Translations under genes and position numbers: made by a program
Shown: piece by piece, positions 9,432-15,867 of the stretch
Layout of the letters: each line of letters opens with the position of its first letter
How positions within the stretch are numbered: the stretch's first letter is position 1
Source of the DNA: UMGS1613 sp963616135
GTDB taxonomy: Bacteria; Bacillota_I; Bacilli_A; RF39; UBA660
Assembly (NCBI GenBank): GCA_963616135.1
Contig: CAVEJT010000017.1
Location: 1 to 19,282 of the forward strand
DNA length: 19,282 nt
Reading direction: 5' to 3'
The notes under the pieces: generated by a model
Told to the model about the DNA's origin: nothing
Databases searched by the model: none
Seen by the model: only the letters and a program-made list of their open reading frames with translations

Positions 9432-9613
9432 TTATCGTGTTACCACCCTATTTCCTGTATTTCTACAGCTTTATAAGCTTAACGTGCTTTTCATTATACG
9501 TCTATTGAAGCTCCAAAGCAAGTTCATAAATATTTATTTAAAGTTTTCACCAGCCACTTTTTCTCTTAAAAATAATATATTTATTACTACTCTTCTTCCT
9601 CGCCTTTAAATAT
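9400..9613 (-). ncRNA. T-box riboswitch, leucine specifier (CUU)
   Basis: This leader senses uncharged tRNA and sits upstream of the small membrane gene and leuS. On the minus strand it shows Stem I features AGAAGAGTAGTAA and GTGGCTGGTGAAAAC, and the specifier loop TGAACTTGCTTTGGAGC. In that loop the codon CTT at 9520-9522, after GAA and before a purine, reads leucine. The T-box antiterminator sequence AGGGTGGTAACACG is at 9436-9449. Its TGGT bulge would pair with the ACCA end of tRNA-Leu, which has discriminator A. It ends in a terminator at 9400-9431. The specifier matches the downstream leuS, which confirms the assignment. Confidence 0.95.
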
Positions 9614-9619
9614 ATCACT

Positions 9620-9648
9620 ATTATATTACACTTCACTAATATATTCAA
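9620..9648 (-). promoter_or_regulatory. Promoter of the leucine T-box leader
   Basis: A perfect TATAAT -10 (9620-9625) lies 17 bases after a TTGAAT -35 (9643-9648) on the minus strand. The -35 is inside the last codons of the glycosidase gene, whose stop codon is at 9626. Transcription would start near 9613, just before Stem I of the T-box. Confidence 0.8.
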
Positions 9649-12007
9649 GTAGTTTTAAGAATAATTCTATATATTTTTTTTCTAAATAATCTTTACCTCT
9701 TGATAACTTTCTTATAGCTATTCTTTTTTGTTTAAGAGTAAGTTCTCCTGAAAACATTATTTTATCTACTCTTTCTTTAACAACTGTCTTTATTGGCAAA
9801 TCACTTATAATAGATACAATATCATCATTAATAATTCTCATATCTTCTATTTCTATATTATCACCATTACATAATATTGTAAGTTGGGATGATGTTGGAA
9901 CATTAGGTATTTCTATTATTAAATCTTTTGAATCTTTATAAATACTATTACTTACTTGAGTACTAGCAACATAACTAAATACATTAGATGACTCTTTTGT
10001 ATTTTTTAATCTTATTCTATAATTTCTTACCTTAGGTACTGCACTCATTCTACCTTCTACTGGTAATATTGTAATTCTATAATCATTCTTTTTATATACA
10101 AATTCAACATTAGTTATTAAATATTCACCTTTTAAATAATTATTAGATTCACCATCATCTTCATAAATACTATAAGTATTATTATCACCTGGAAATATTT
10201 CTATCTCCATACAACTTGGAACACTAGTATCATTATAGTTATTTAGTGCTTTTGGTATAATTGCACCTGCTTTTACAAATATTGGATACTCTTCATCTTT
10301 ATAAAATGATACATATTTTTTATTACCGGTATATTTTTTACCAGTAAAATAATCATACCATACACCATCTGGAATAAATAATCTTTGTATAACTCTATCC
10401 ATTATTAAATCTTTTTTAGTTATTATTGGACTTATAAAGAATGTAGACCCAAAGAAATATTCATTTGAATATATAGGATCATCATATAAATACGGTACTC
10501 TATAGTAAATAGGTTCTATTAAAGGTTTACCATATTTAAAATACTTATAAGATTCTGTATATATATATGGTATTAATTTATATCTTAAGTTAATATAATC
10601 TATTACTATCTTAGAAGTTTTTATACCCCATTTCCAAGGCTCTCTTTTATAATACTTACCTGCTGCACTACCAAGTCTTAATATTGGAGAAAATGTACCT
10701 AACTCTATATAACGAGTAAATAACTCACTATCCTCAATACCACCCTTAGTGCCACCAAAATCATGACTCCAAAAACTTATTCCTAAATTAGTCGCACTCG
10801 AATTAAAAAATGGTATTTCTTTTAATGAATCCCATCCGACAATAGATTCACCAGCATATAATATTGGATATCTATGAGAAGCAAGCAAAGAATTATATGC
10901 GCTTATCATAGGTCTTTTACTTTGATCCCTTAAATTATCAAAATATAAATAATGTTTTAATATAGATAATCTTTCTAAATTATTTTTATCAAATGTATCT
11001 AAAGAATAAAACATAACGCCGTTATCACTTAAAGGATGAATTATTAGTTTTAAAAATGCATCTATAGTTCTTGCATCATATACATTAAATGGTATATTAC
11101 CATTTTTATCTGTAGATAGATATTCCTTTAATTTATCAAAATTCAATGTATTAGCTTTAAAAGTAATTGGATCATTTATAGAAAGTCCAAACTTAATTTT
11201 TTTATTAGTTAAATAATTTATCATAATCCTAGGATCTCTATAAAATTCATTAAACTTAAATTCATTATTAGATTCCCACTTATTTAAAATAAATACTGAA
11301 ATAGGTATATTATTTTTTTCAAACTTTTTAACAAAATTAACTACATCAAATTCATTATAAAAATCTTCCTTATCCCACCAAGTACCTAAAGCATATCTAG
11401 GAATTAAAGGAGGATAACCTGTGATTGCAAAATAATCACTTAGACAATAATAAAAGTCTTTATTATACATAAATACATATATATCAACACCACTATTATC
11501 CCTTTTTTTAAATGTACCATTTTCTAGTATTAAAGAAGTCTTAGAATCATCAATAGATGCGAAACCATCTAATGAATATAAACTTTTTTGTACCTCTTTC
11601 TTTTTAAAGTTTTTTGATTTAGTATTATACATTCCAAAGTTTTTCACTTCAGGATGTCCATAATACCACACTCTATCAGTACCAAGTAAAGATATTTTTA
11701 AATTCTTAGTTGGTACAAATTTATTTCCTTTAAATTGTTTTTCTTTTTGATAAAACAATTCAAAATACTTTGTAGTTATTTTAATTGTTTTATTATCCTC
11801 TTCTACATTAAACTCTGGTTTTGGTAGATTTCGATACCATATAAGTTCTGTTGGGTAATCTTCAAACATACCATTTTCATTATATTCTAATCTAAGTAAT
11901 CTTTCTGTAAGTACAGTTATTCTATACTTATCACCTTTAAATACGCAATCCTTATTAGCTGTTGATTTATTAAGATCAAAATTAAAGTGTTTACCTAACT
12001 CATACAT
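9626..12007 (-). CDS. Glycoside hydrolase family 31 (alpha-glycosidase)
   Basis: The 793-residue protein has the GH31 layout: an N-terminal beta domain (about 1-190), a (beta/alpha)8 barrel (about 200-500) and C-terminal beta domains. Family landmarks are RYALGTWW (205-211), the nucleophile strand GVMFYSLDTFD with Asp337 as the likely nucleophile, the SHRYP loop (378-382), FWSHDFGG with Asp416 as the likely acid/base, and the SPILRL segment (440-445). No signal peptide is seen, so the enzyme should act in the cytoplasm on an imported alpha-linked oligosaccharide; the exact sugar cannot be read. The start follows AGGTGGTGA at normal spacing. It has its own promoter at 12051-12079 and is separated from the upstream peptide cassette by a long hairpin. 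No sugar transporter gene adjoins it. The last 100 residues are Lys/Ile-rich and not recognised. Confidence 0.9.
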   Translation of the reverse strand: MYELGKHFNFDLNKSTANKDCVFKGDKYRITVLTERLLRLEYNENGMFEDYPTELIWYRNLPKPEFNVEEDNKTIKITTKYFELFYQKEKQFKGNKFVPTKNLKISLLGTDRVWYYGHPEVKNFGMYNTKSKNFKKKEVQKSLYSLDGFASIDDSKTSLILENGTFKKRDNSGVDIYVFMYNKDFYYCLSDYFAITGYPPLIPRYALGTWWDKEDFYNEFDVVNFVKKFEKNNIPISVFILNKWESNNEFKFNEFYRDPRIMINYLTNKKIKFGLSINDPITFKANTLNFDKLKEYLSTDKNGNIPFNVYDARTIDAFLKLIIHPLSDNGVMFYSLDTFDKNNLERLSILKHYLYFDNLRDQSKRPMISAYNSLLASHRYPILYAGESIVGWDSLKEIPFFNSSATNLGISFWSHDFGGTKGGIEDSELFTRYIELGTFSPILRLGSAAGKYYKREPWKWGIKTSKIVIDYINLRYKLIPYIYTESYKYFKYGKPLIEPIYYRVPYLYDDPIYSNEYFFGSTFFISPIITKKDLIMDRVIQRLFIPDGVWYDYFTGKKYTGNKKYVSFYKDEEYPIFVKAGAIIPKALNNYNDTSVPSCMEIEIFPGDNNTYSIYEDDGESNNYLKGEYLITNVEFVYKKNDYRITILPVEGRMSAVPKVRNYRIRLKNTKESSNVFSYVASTQVSNSIYKDSKDLIIEIPNVPTSSQLTILCNGDNIEIEDMRIINDDIVSIISDLPIKTVVKERVDKIMFSGELTLKQKRIAIRKLSRGKDYLEKKYIELFLKLLEYISEV

Positions 12008-12050
12008 AGTATCACCACCTTTATTATTCTTTTACACTATCACAAGTATA

Positions 12051-12079
12051 ATTATATCACGAATGTTCTATTTTTCCAA
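12051..12079 (-). promoter_or_regulatory. Promoter of the GH31 gene
   Basis: A perfect TATAAT -10 box (12051-12056) stands 17 bases after a TTGGAA -35 box (12074-12079) on the minus strand. It lies between the long hairpin at 12095-12161 and the start codon at 12007. Confidence 0.7.
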
Positions 12080-12094
12080 GATTATTTAAAATTA

Positions 12095-12161
12095 AATTCA
12101 GTTATAAAAAAAAAGTGTATTTTAAAAAAATATTTTAAATACTCTTTTTTATAACTGAATT
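12095..12161. terminator. Long inverted repeat, probably a two-way terminator, at the end of the tldD-like gene
   Basis: Two perfect 17-base arms, AATTCAGTTATAAAAAA (12095-12111) and its complement (12145-12161), enclose a second, nearly complementary stretch (GTGTATTTTAAA against TTTAAATACTC). The right arm includes the stop codon of the tldD-like gene. The hairpin has T runs on both strands. It separates the peptide cassette from the GH31 promoter. Confidence 0.65.
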
Positions 12162-13441
12162 ATAGGAATATTTTTAATATATACCGTTGGAGTGCCGGCA
12201 TAAACAAACACATTTCCACTACTCGCACCACAAACTGTTGGAACAAAGGATAAATCTTTACCTACATATTGGATACTTTTAATAAAATTTAACACATCAA
12301 CCTCAAATGATAAATTTGATATATTTCCTTGTACTTTTCCATTCTTAATCAAAAAGCCTGCATCTATAACTATTTTAAATTTTTGCTTTTCTAAATACAA
12401 TTTACCCGAACTTATTTTATAAATATATATTCCACTTTTTACTTTTTTTAAATCTAAAGGAACAGCACTTTTATTTGGTTTTAAATAAGAATTTGTCATT
12501 CTTGCTGCTGGCATATATTTATAATTCTCTGATCTTAAAGTATCAATATGTTGTTTTACAATTCCCTTATCTATTAAAATTTTATTATGCGTTTTATTAG
12601 TATATTCATCATACCTTATACTCAATAAATTTTTACTTGATGTTCTATCGATAAACGTAATTAGAGCATTGCCTAAATTATTATTTTTTTTAAATAAAGA
12701 TAAATTATTTTTATATGCTGGATTTAATTCCAAATTATGTCCAAATATCTCGTGAAATATCGTTCCACAATTATTAGATAATATTAAATCATAGTTACCA
12801 TTATTTATTTGAATTTTACTTGTTTTAATATCACTTATATTTTTAAATTTACCAATCAAATTGTCTATTTTAGGCTTACTTATATCTTTATAACCATGAT
12901 CTGATAAAATAAAATCATAAACTTCATTATCTCTTATTTTCCCTTTTATCATCATTTTAACATAAAAATTTCTGATATTTAGTATATATTTATTTGTGTT
13001 TTTAATTATAAATATATTTTCTTTTTTTTCATACAAAGATACTTTTAAACTATCATACCCTTTAAAACTTTTGATTGTTTTAGAAATAAGATTATATTTT
13101 TTTTGTTTATTTAAAACAATACTTTTATCATTAATTTTTCTAAAAACAGTATTACTTTTTTCTTTAATCAATTTTAAATTAGTATTCTTTTCTATATATT
13201 CAATTACTTGGTGAAACATATCTTCGTAACTAAAAAACGATAAGCTTTTATATTTTATTTCATTGTTATCATCAATTATTATTCTAACGCCACAATTCAT
13301 ATTACCTTTTTTTATTTTTTTATTATTTAAATGTAATTCAATCTGGCTTTCACATAGTTCTTCAATAAAAATATTAACTTTCACATCGATTATTGTTGAT
13401 ATTAAACTATAAATTTTTTTTAATATAGTTCTATTATTCAT
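12149..13441 (-). CDS. TldD/PmbA-family zinc metalloprotease, probable leader peptidase of a RiPP cassette
   Basis: The 430-residue protein belongs to the TldD/TldE (PmbA) family of peptidases, some of which trim the leaders of modified peptides such as microcin B17. The zinc site is complete: HEIFGH (HExxxH, His230, Glu231, His235) and a Cys at 404 in TVCGASSGNV, the position of the third ligand in TldD. The conserved PAARMTNSYL block (311-320) and a C-terminal segment resembling the family's GVGQPT signature (AGTPTVYIKNIPI) are also visible. The N-terminal 200 residues are strongly diverged and rich in Lys, Asn and Ile. The ATG overlaps the end of the maturase gene by eight bases (ATGAATAA), which indicates translational coupling. 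No TldE partner, which lacks the metal site, is present. It may act alone or as a homodimer. Its base composition is more AT-rich than that of leuS or uvrA. Confidence 0.85.
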   Translation of the reverse strand: MNNRTILKKIYSLISTIIDVKVNIFIEELCESQIELHLNNKKIKKGNMNCGVRIIIDDNNEIKYKSLSFFSYEDMFHQVIEYIEKNTNLKLIKEKSNTVFRKINDKSIVLNKQKKYNLISKTIKSFKGYDSLKVSLYEKKENIFIIKNTNKYILNIRNFYVKMMIKGKIRDNEVYDFILSDHGYKDISKPKIDNLIGKFKNISDIKTSKIQINNGNYDLILSNNCGTIFHEIFGHNLELNPAYKNNLSLFKKNNNLGNALITFIDRTSSKNLLSIRYDEYTNKTHNKILIDKGIVKQHIDTLRSENYKYMPAARMTNSYLKPNKSAVPLDLKKVKSGIYIYKISSGKLYLEKQKFKIVIDAGFLIKNGKVQGNISNLSFEVDVLNFIKSIQYVGKDLSFVPTVCGASSGNVFVYAGTPTVYIKNIPIIQL

Positions 13442-15227
13442 TTAACTTTATTATATAACTAGAACTAAATCCATCTTTTGTTTTGTAACTTTTTATATCA
13501 ACAATACCTCCATTTTTTAATATTATCTTTTTTGAGGCTATATTATTATCATCACAATTTATCCTGACTTTATCAAATCCGAGTTTTTTCGCCTCTTTTA
13601 GTGATAGCTCGAGCATAATATTTCCATAACCTTTTTGTCTTTCACTTTTTCTAATTTTATAATATATTTGACTTCCACTATTTTTCCAAAAATCATTTAA
13701 TGTTGTCCTAATCCCAACTTCACCTATAGGTTTATTATCATCATATAAAATGAATCTTCTAGTCTTAGTATGTATTTCTTCATTTATATATTTTTCTTCA
13801 TTTATAAATTCTTGACATTTTTTCTTGAATTCTTTAAAATCTATTCCATTCATTTTATTAGACGATCCCATTTCTTTTTTTGGAATATCTTGATACATTT
13901 CATATAAATCCTCACCAATGCATTCTTTGAATTGAATTAATTTTATTTTCTTTTTTAAAATACAATCTATTTTATAGTTTACCATTGATTTTACTTCTGA
14001 TAAATTTCTTTTACAAAATACACTTAAATATCCCAATTCTCCCGCTCTACATCCACCTTGACATAGTGGTAAAAACACACAGTTATTGCATTTTTCTGGT
14101 AATGATGGATTAACCCATTTAAAATAATAATTATTTCTATCAACACCATCAAATATATTTCCAACAACTGCATTTTTGTCTTTCATAGTCACAGTGCATT
14201 TATATAAATTTCCATTAGGAGCAACTACAAAACTTCCCTGGTGACAAGCATAACATTGTCCGCCCTTAAATTTTAAATTTATTGCATCTTCTTCATTTAA
14301 AAATCCCTTTTCAATTAAATATTGTGCAGGAACAGACATATTATATACTTTTTCGCAATTTGAGCAAGAAGCATTATTTGAATCAAATATAGGTGCAGGA
14401 TCAAAAATCAATAAACCATTTTTACACACATCACCAAATTCATTTGATAAAATATCAATAATATTTTTTACCTTACCAACTTCTTTTGGATAATAGTTTA
14501 TTCTTAATATAACTTGTATTTTTTCATTTAACAAATATTTTATATTTTGTATGACTTTATTATAATTATATTTTTTATTAATATAATTTTTAATTTCATC
14601 ATATTTTTTTCCTATGTCATCAATGGTTATCTGAAAATAGCTTGCATGCCATAATTTTTTTGCCTTGTGGCACACCTCCTTATCTAGCATTGAACCATTA
14701 GAAGTAAAATACACAAAAACTCGTGTTCCATTTGCTTTTAACTTGTCATATACAGTCTCCATTACTCTATCTATTACTTTGATATTAAGTAATGGTTCTC
14801 CACCAAACCAATGAATATAAAATTTTTCCATCTTTGGTAATTTTAATATGTATTTAATTACCGCGCTAGCAGTTTTATCATCCATTGTTTCTGTTTTAAA
14901 GCCTTTTTCATAACAATATGGGCATCTTGCATTACAAGCTGTAGTTGTAAGAATTCTTAAATATGATGATTTTTCTCCAAATGCCCTCCTTATTCTACTT
15001 GCGTCCACTAATTTTTTTTCGTCATGATTATTATCTACCAAAAAACCCTGATTAATTAAATCATTAATAAACTCATCGTTGTTTTCTATTTCTTTATCAT
15101 TTAAATTATCAAATTTTTGTTTTAATTTTTCATCTATCAAAACTATTGACCCTGTAAAAGTGTTATAAAAAACCCAATTATTTTTTGATTTTTCATATAT
15201 GTAATTAAATATAGATTTATGATACAT
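13434..15227 (-). CDS. Radical SAM-SPASM peptide maturase fused to a GNAT acetyltransferase
   Basis: The 597-residue protein has three parts. Residues 1-80 look like the small N-terminal peptide-binding region common in peptide maturases (YNTFTGSIVLID). The radical SAM domain has the cluster motif CNARCPYC (Cys98, 102, 105) and HWFGGEP (139-145). A SPASM domain follows, with Cys325/328, Cys344 and CNNCVFLPLCQGGC (Cys380, 383, 389, 393) plus Cys405, enough for auxiliary iron-sulfur clusters. From about 428 to the end lies a complete GNAT domain (IGEVGIRTTL; acetyl-CoA loop SERQKGYG at 528-535; CDDNNIASKKIILKNGG). SPASM enzymes install thioether or carbon crosslinks on ribosomal peptides. The gene lies 45 bases after a 35-residue Cys-rich peptide gene and overlaps the protease gene. 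GGAGG sits 7 bases before the ATG. The fusion is unusual. The exact chemistry cannot be read from sequence. Confidence 0.93.
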   Translation of the reverse strand: MYHKSIFNYIYEKSKNNWVFYNTFTGSIVLIDEKLKQKFDNLNDKEIENNDEFINDLINQGFLVDNNHDEKKLVDASRIRRAFGEKSSYLRILTTTACNARCPYCYEKGFKTETMDDKTASAVIKYILKLPKMEKFYIHWFGGEPLLNIKVIDRVMETVYDKLKANGTRVFVYFTSNGSMLDKEVCHKAKKLWHASYFQITIDDIGKKYDEIKNYINKKYNYNKVIQNIKYLLNEKIQVILRINYYPKEVGKVKNIIDILSNEFGDVCKNGLLIFDPAPIFDSNNASCSNCEKVYNMSVPAQYLIEKGFLNEEDAINLKFKGGQCYACHQGSFVVAPNGNLYKCTVTMKDKNAVVGNIFDGVDRNNYYFKWVNPSLPEKCNNCVFLPLCQGGCRAGELGYLSVFCKRNLSEVKSMVNYKIDCILKKKIKLIQFKECIGEDLYEMYQDIPKKEMGSSNKMNGIDFKEFKKKCQEFINEEKYINEEIHTKTRRFILYDDNKPIGEVGIRTTLNDFWKNSGSQIYYKIRKSERQKGYGNIMLELSLKEAKKLGFDKVRINCDDNNIASKKIILKNGGIVDIKSYKTKDGFSSSYIIKLNE

Positions 15228-15244
15228 CTAAAATCCTCCAATCT

Positions 15245-15269
15245 AAAAAAGTAAACTTTAAAAGTTTAC
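15245..15269 (-). terminator. Attenuating hairpin between peptide and maturase genes
   Basis: A perfect 19-base palindrome-like hairpin (GTAAACTTT, one base, AAAGTTTAC) directly follows the peptide stop codon and is followed by six T residues on the minus strand. The maturase ribosome binding site comes right after it. Partial termination here would give more peptide transcript than enzyme transcript, a common design in RiPP operons. Confidence 0.8.
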
Positions 15270-15272
15270 CTT

Positions 15273-15380
15273 TTAGTTACCACATCCACAAGAAGCACCA
15301 TCGTATTCACAACTGTTAACAGTAGTGCTAGTAAACATTTCTTCTGTGATATTTTTATTTGATTCGTTAACTATTATCAT
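15273..15380 (-). CDS. 35-residue Cys-rich RiPP precursor peptide
   Basis: This small gene encodes a 35-residue peptide. The first 23 residues (starting MIIVNESNKNITEEMF) form a polar, Cys-free leader rich in Asn, Glu and Thr. The last 12 residues, CEYDGASCGCGN, hold all three cysteines (24, 31, 33) with Gly, Ser and Ala between them. This split is typical of precursors modified by radical SAM-SPASM enzymes, where Cys sulfur attacks a nearby residue to make a thioether ring. A strong AGGAGGG stands 6 to 7 bases before the ATG, a promoter lies upstream, and a terminator-like hairpin follows the stop. The maturase gene is next in the same direction. I do not recognise the peptide family. It may belong to, or lie near, the clostridial Cys-rich peptide families that pair with radical SAM maturases, but that is unverified. 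Confidence 0.85.
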   Translation of the reverse strand: MIIVNESNKNITEEMFTSTTVNSCEYDGASCGCGN

Positions 15381-15399
15381 ATTATCCCTCCTATTAATT

Positions 15400-15428
15400 A
15401 TTTTATCAACCTCCCCAAAAAAAATCAA
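15400..15428 (-). promoter_or_regulatory. Promoter of the peptide cassette
   Basis: A TTGATT -35 box (15423-15428) and a TAAAAT -10 box (15400-15405) are spaced by exactly 17 bases on the minus strand. The leader before the peptide ATG at 15380 would be short (about 10 to 13 bases), just enough for the AGGAGG. The short leader is the weak point. A consensus TTGACA at 15444-15449 has no good -10 partner. Confidence 0.5.
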
Positions 15429-15486
15429 CTATTTATACTTAAATGTCAAAATAAATGCATGAGCCATGCCTATTGGCACCCGAATA

Positions 15487-15820
15487 ATGTTTTCTAAAAT
15501 CAAATATATGGTAGACCGTTTCCATTATACCAGATATATAATGGATGGACTAGATAAAATAAGAATAAAATTATAAAAAAGTTATGGATAAGCAAAGAAT
15601 ATAGAATGTTAAAGAATAAAAAGAATGCAAGTTTATTAAGAAAGTATAGTAATGATATAGATTGGTGGACATATACCAAAAGATATAAGAATAAACGTAC
15701 AGAAGATGAAATAAATAAATGAATGGAAATAGTAAAAAAGTAGCATTTGGATATAAAAATTTTAAGTTTTTTAGATTAAAGTTGATGTATATTTTAAATG
15801 AAAAAATAGACAGAATGAGT
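15487..15820 (+). pseudogene. Decayed ISL3-type transposase fragment
   Basis: This is the only coding remnant on the plus strand. Three pieces in three frames recall the C-terminal third of ISL3-family transposases. The first is VDRFHYTRYIMDGLDKIRI from about 15511, containing the DRFHY block. The second is EYRMLKNKKNASLLRKYS with WWTYTKRYKNKRT from about 15597 to 15719. The third is SKKVAFGYKNFKFFRLK from about 15731, like the conserved GYRNF ending. Stop codons at 15574 and 15720 and two frame changes show it is dead, and the N-terminal two thirds are missing. It lies between polA and the peptide cassette, so it marks an old insertion site. I did not find clear terminal inverted repeats. 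Confidence 0.75.
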
Positions 15821-15844
15821 AAAAAAGATAGAAGCAGAGAAAAA

Positions 15845-15867
15845 GAAAAAAGGAATATAAAATTCCT
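15845..15867 (-). terminator. Terminator of polA
   Basis: On the minus strand AGGAAT and ATTCCT pair around a five-base loop and are followed by a run of T residues. The stem starts at the polA stop codon. It closes the polA transcript before the transposase remnant and the peptide cassette. Confidence 0.75.

Noticed and set aside
15459..15480. Small palindromic GC-richer patch (GCATGAGCCATGC, GCCTATTGGC) as an IS end or operator
   Set aside because: The stems are only four to five bases and no matching copy was seen at the other end of the transposase remnant.
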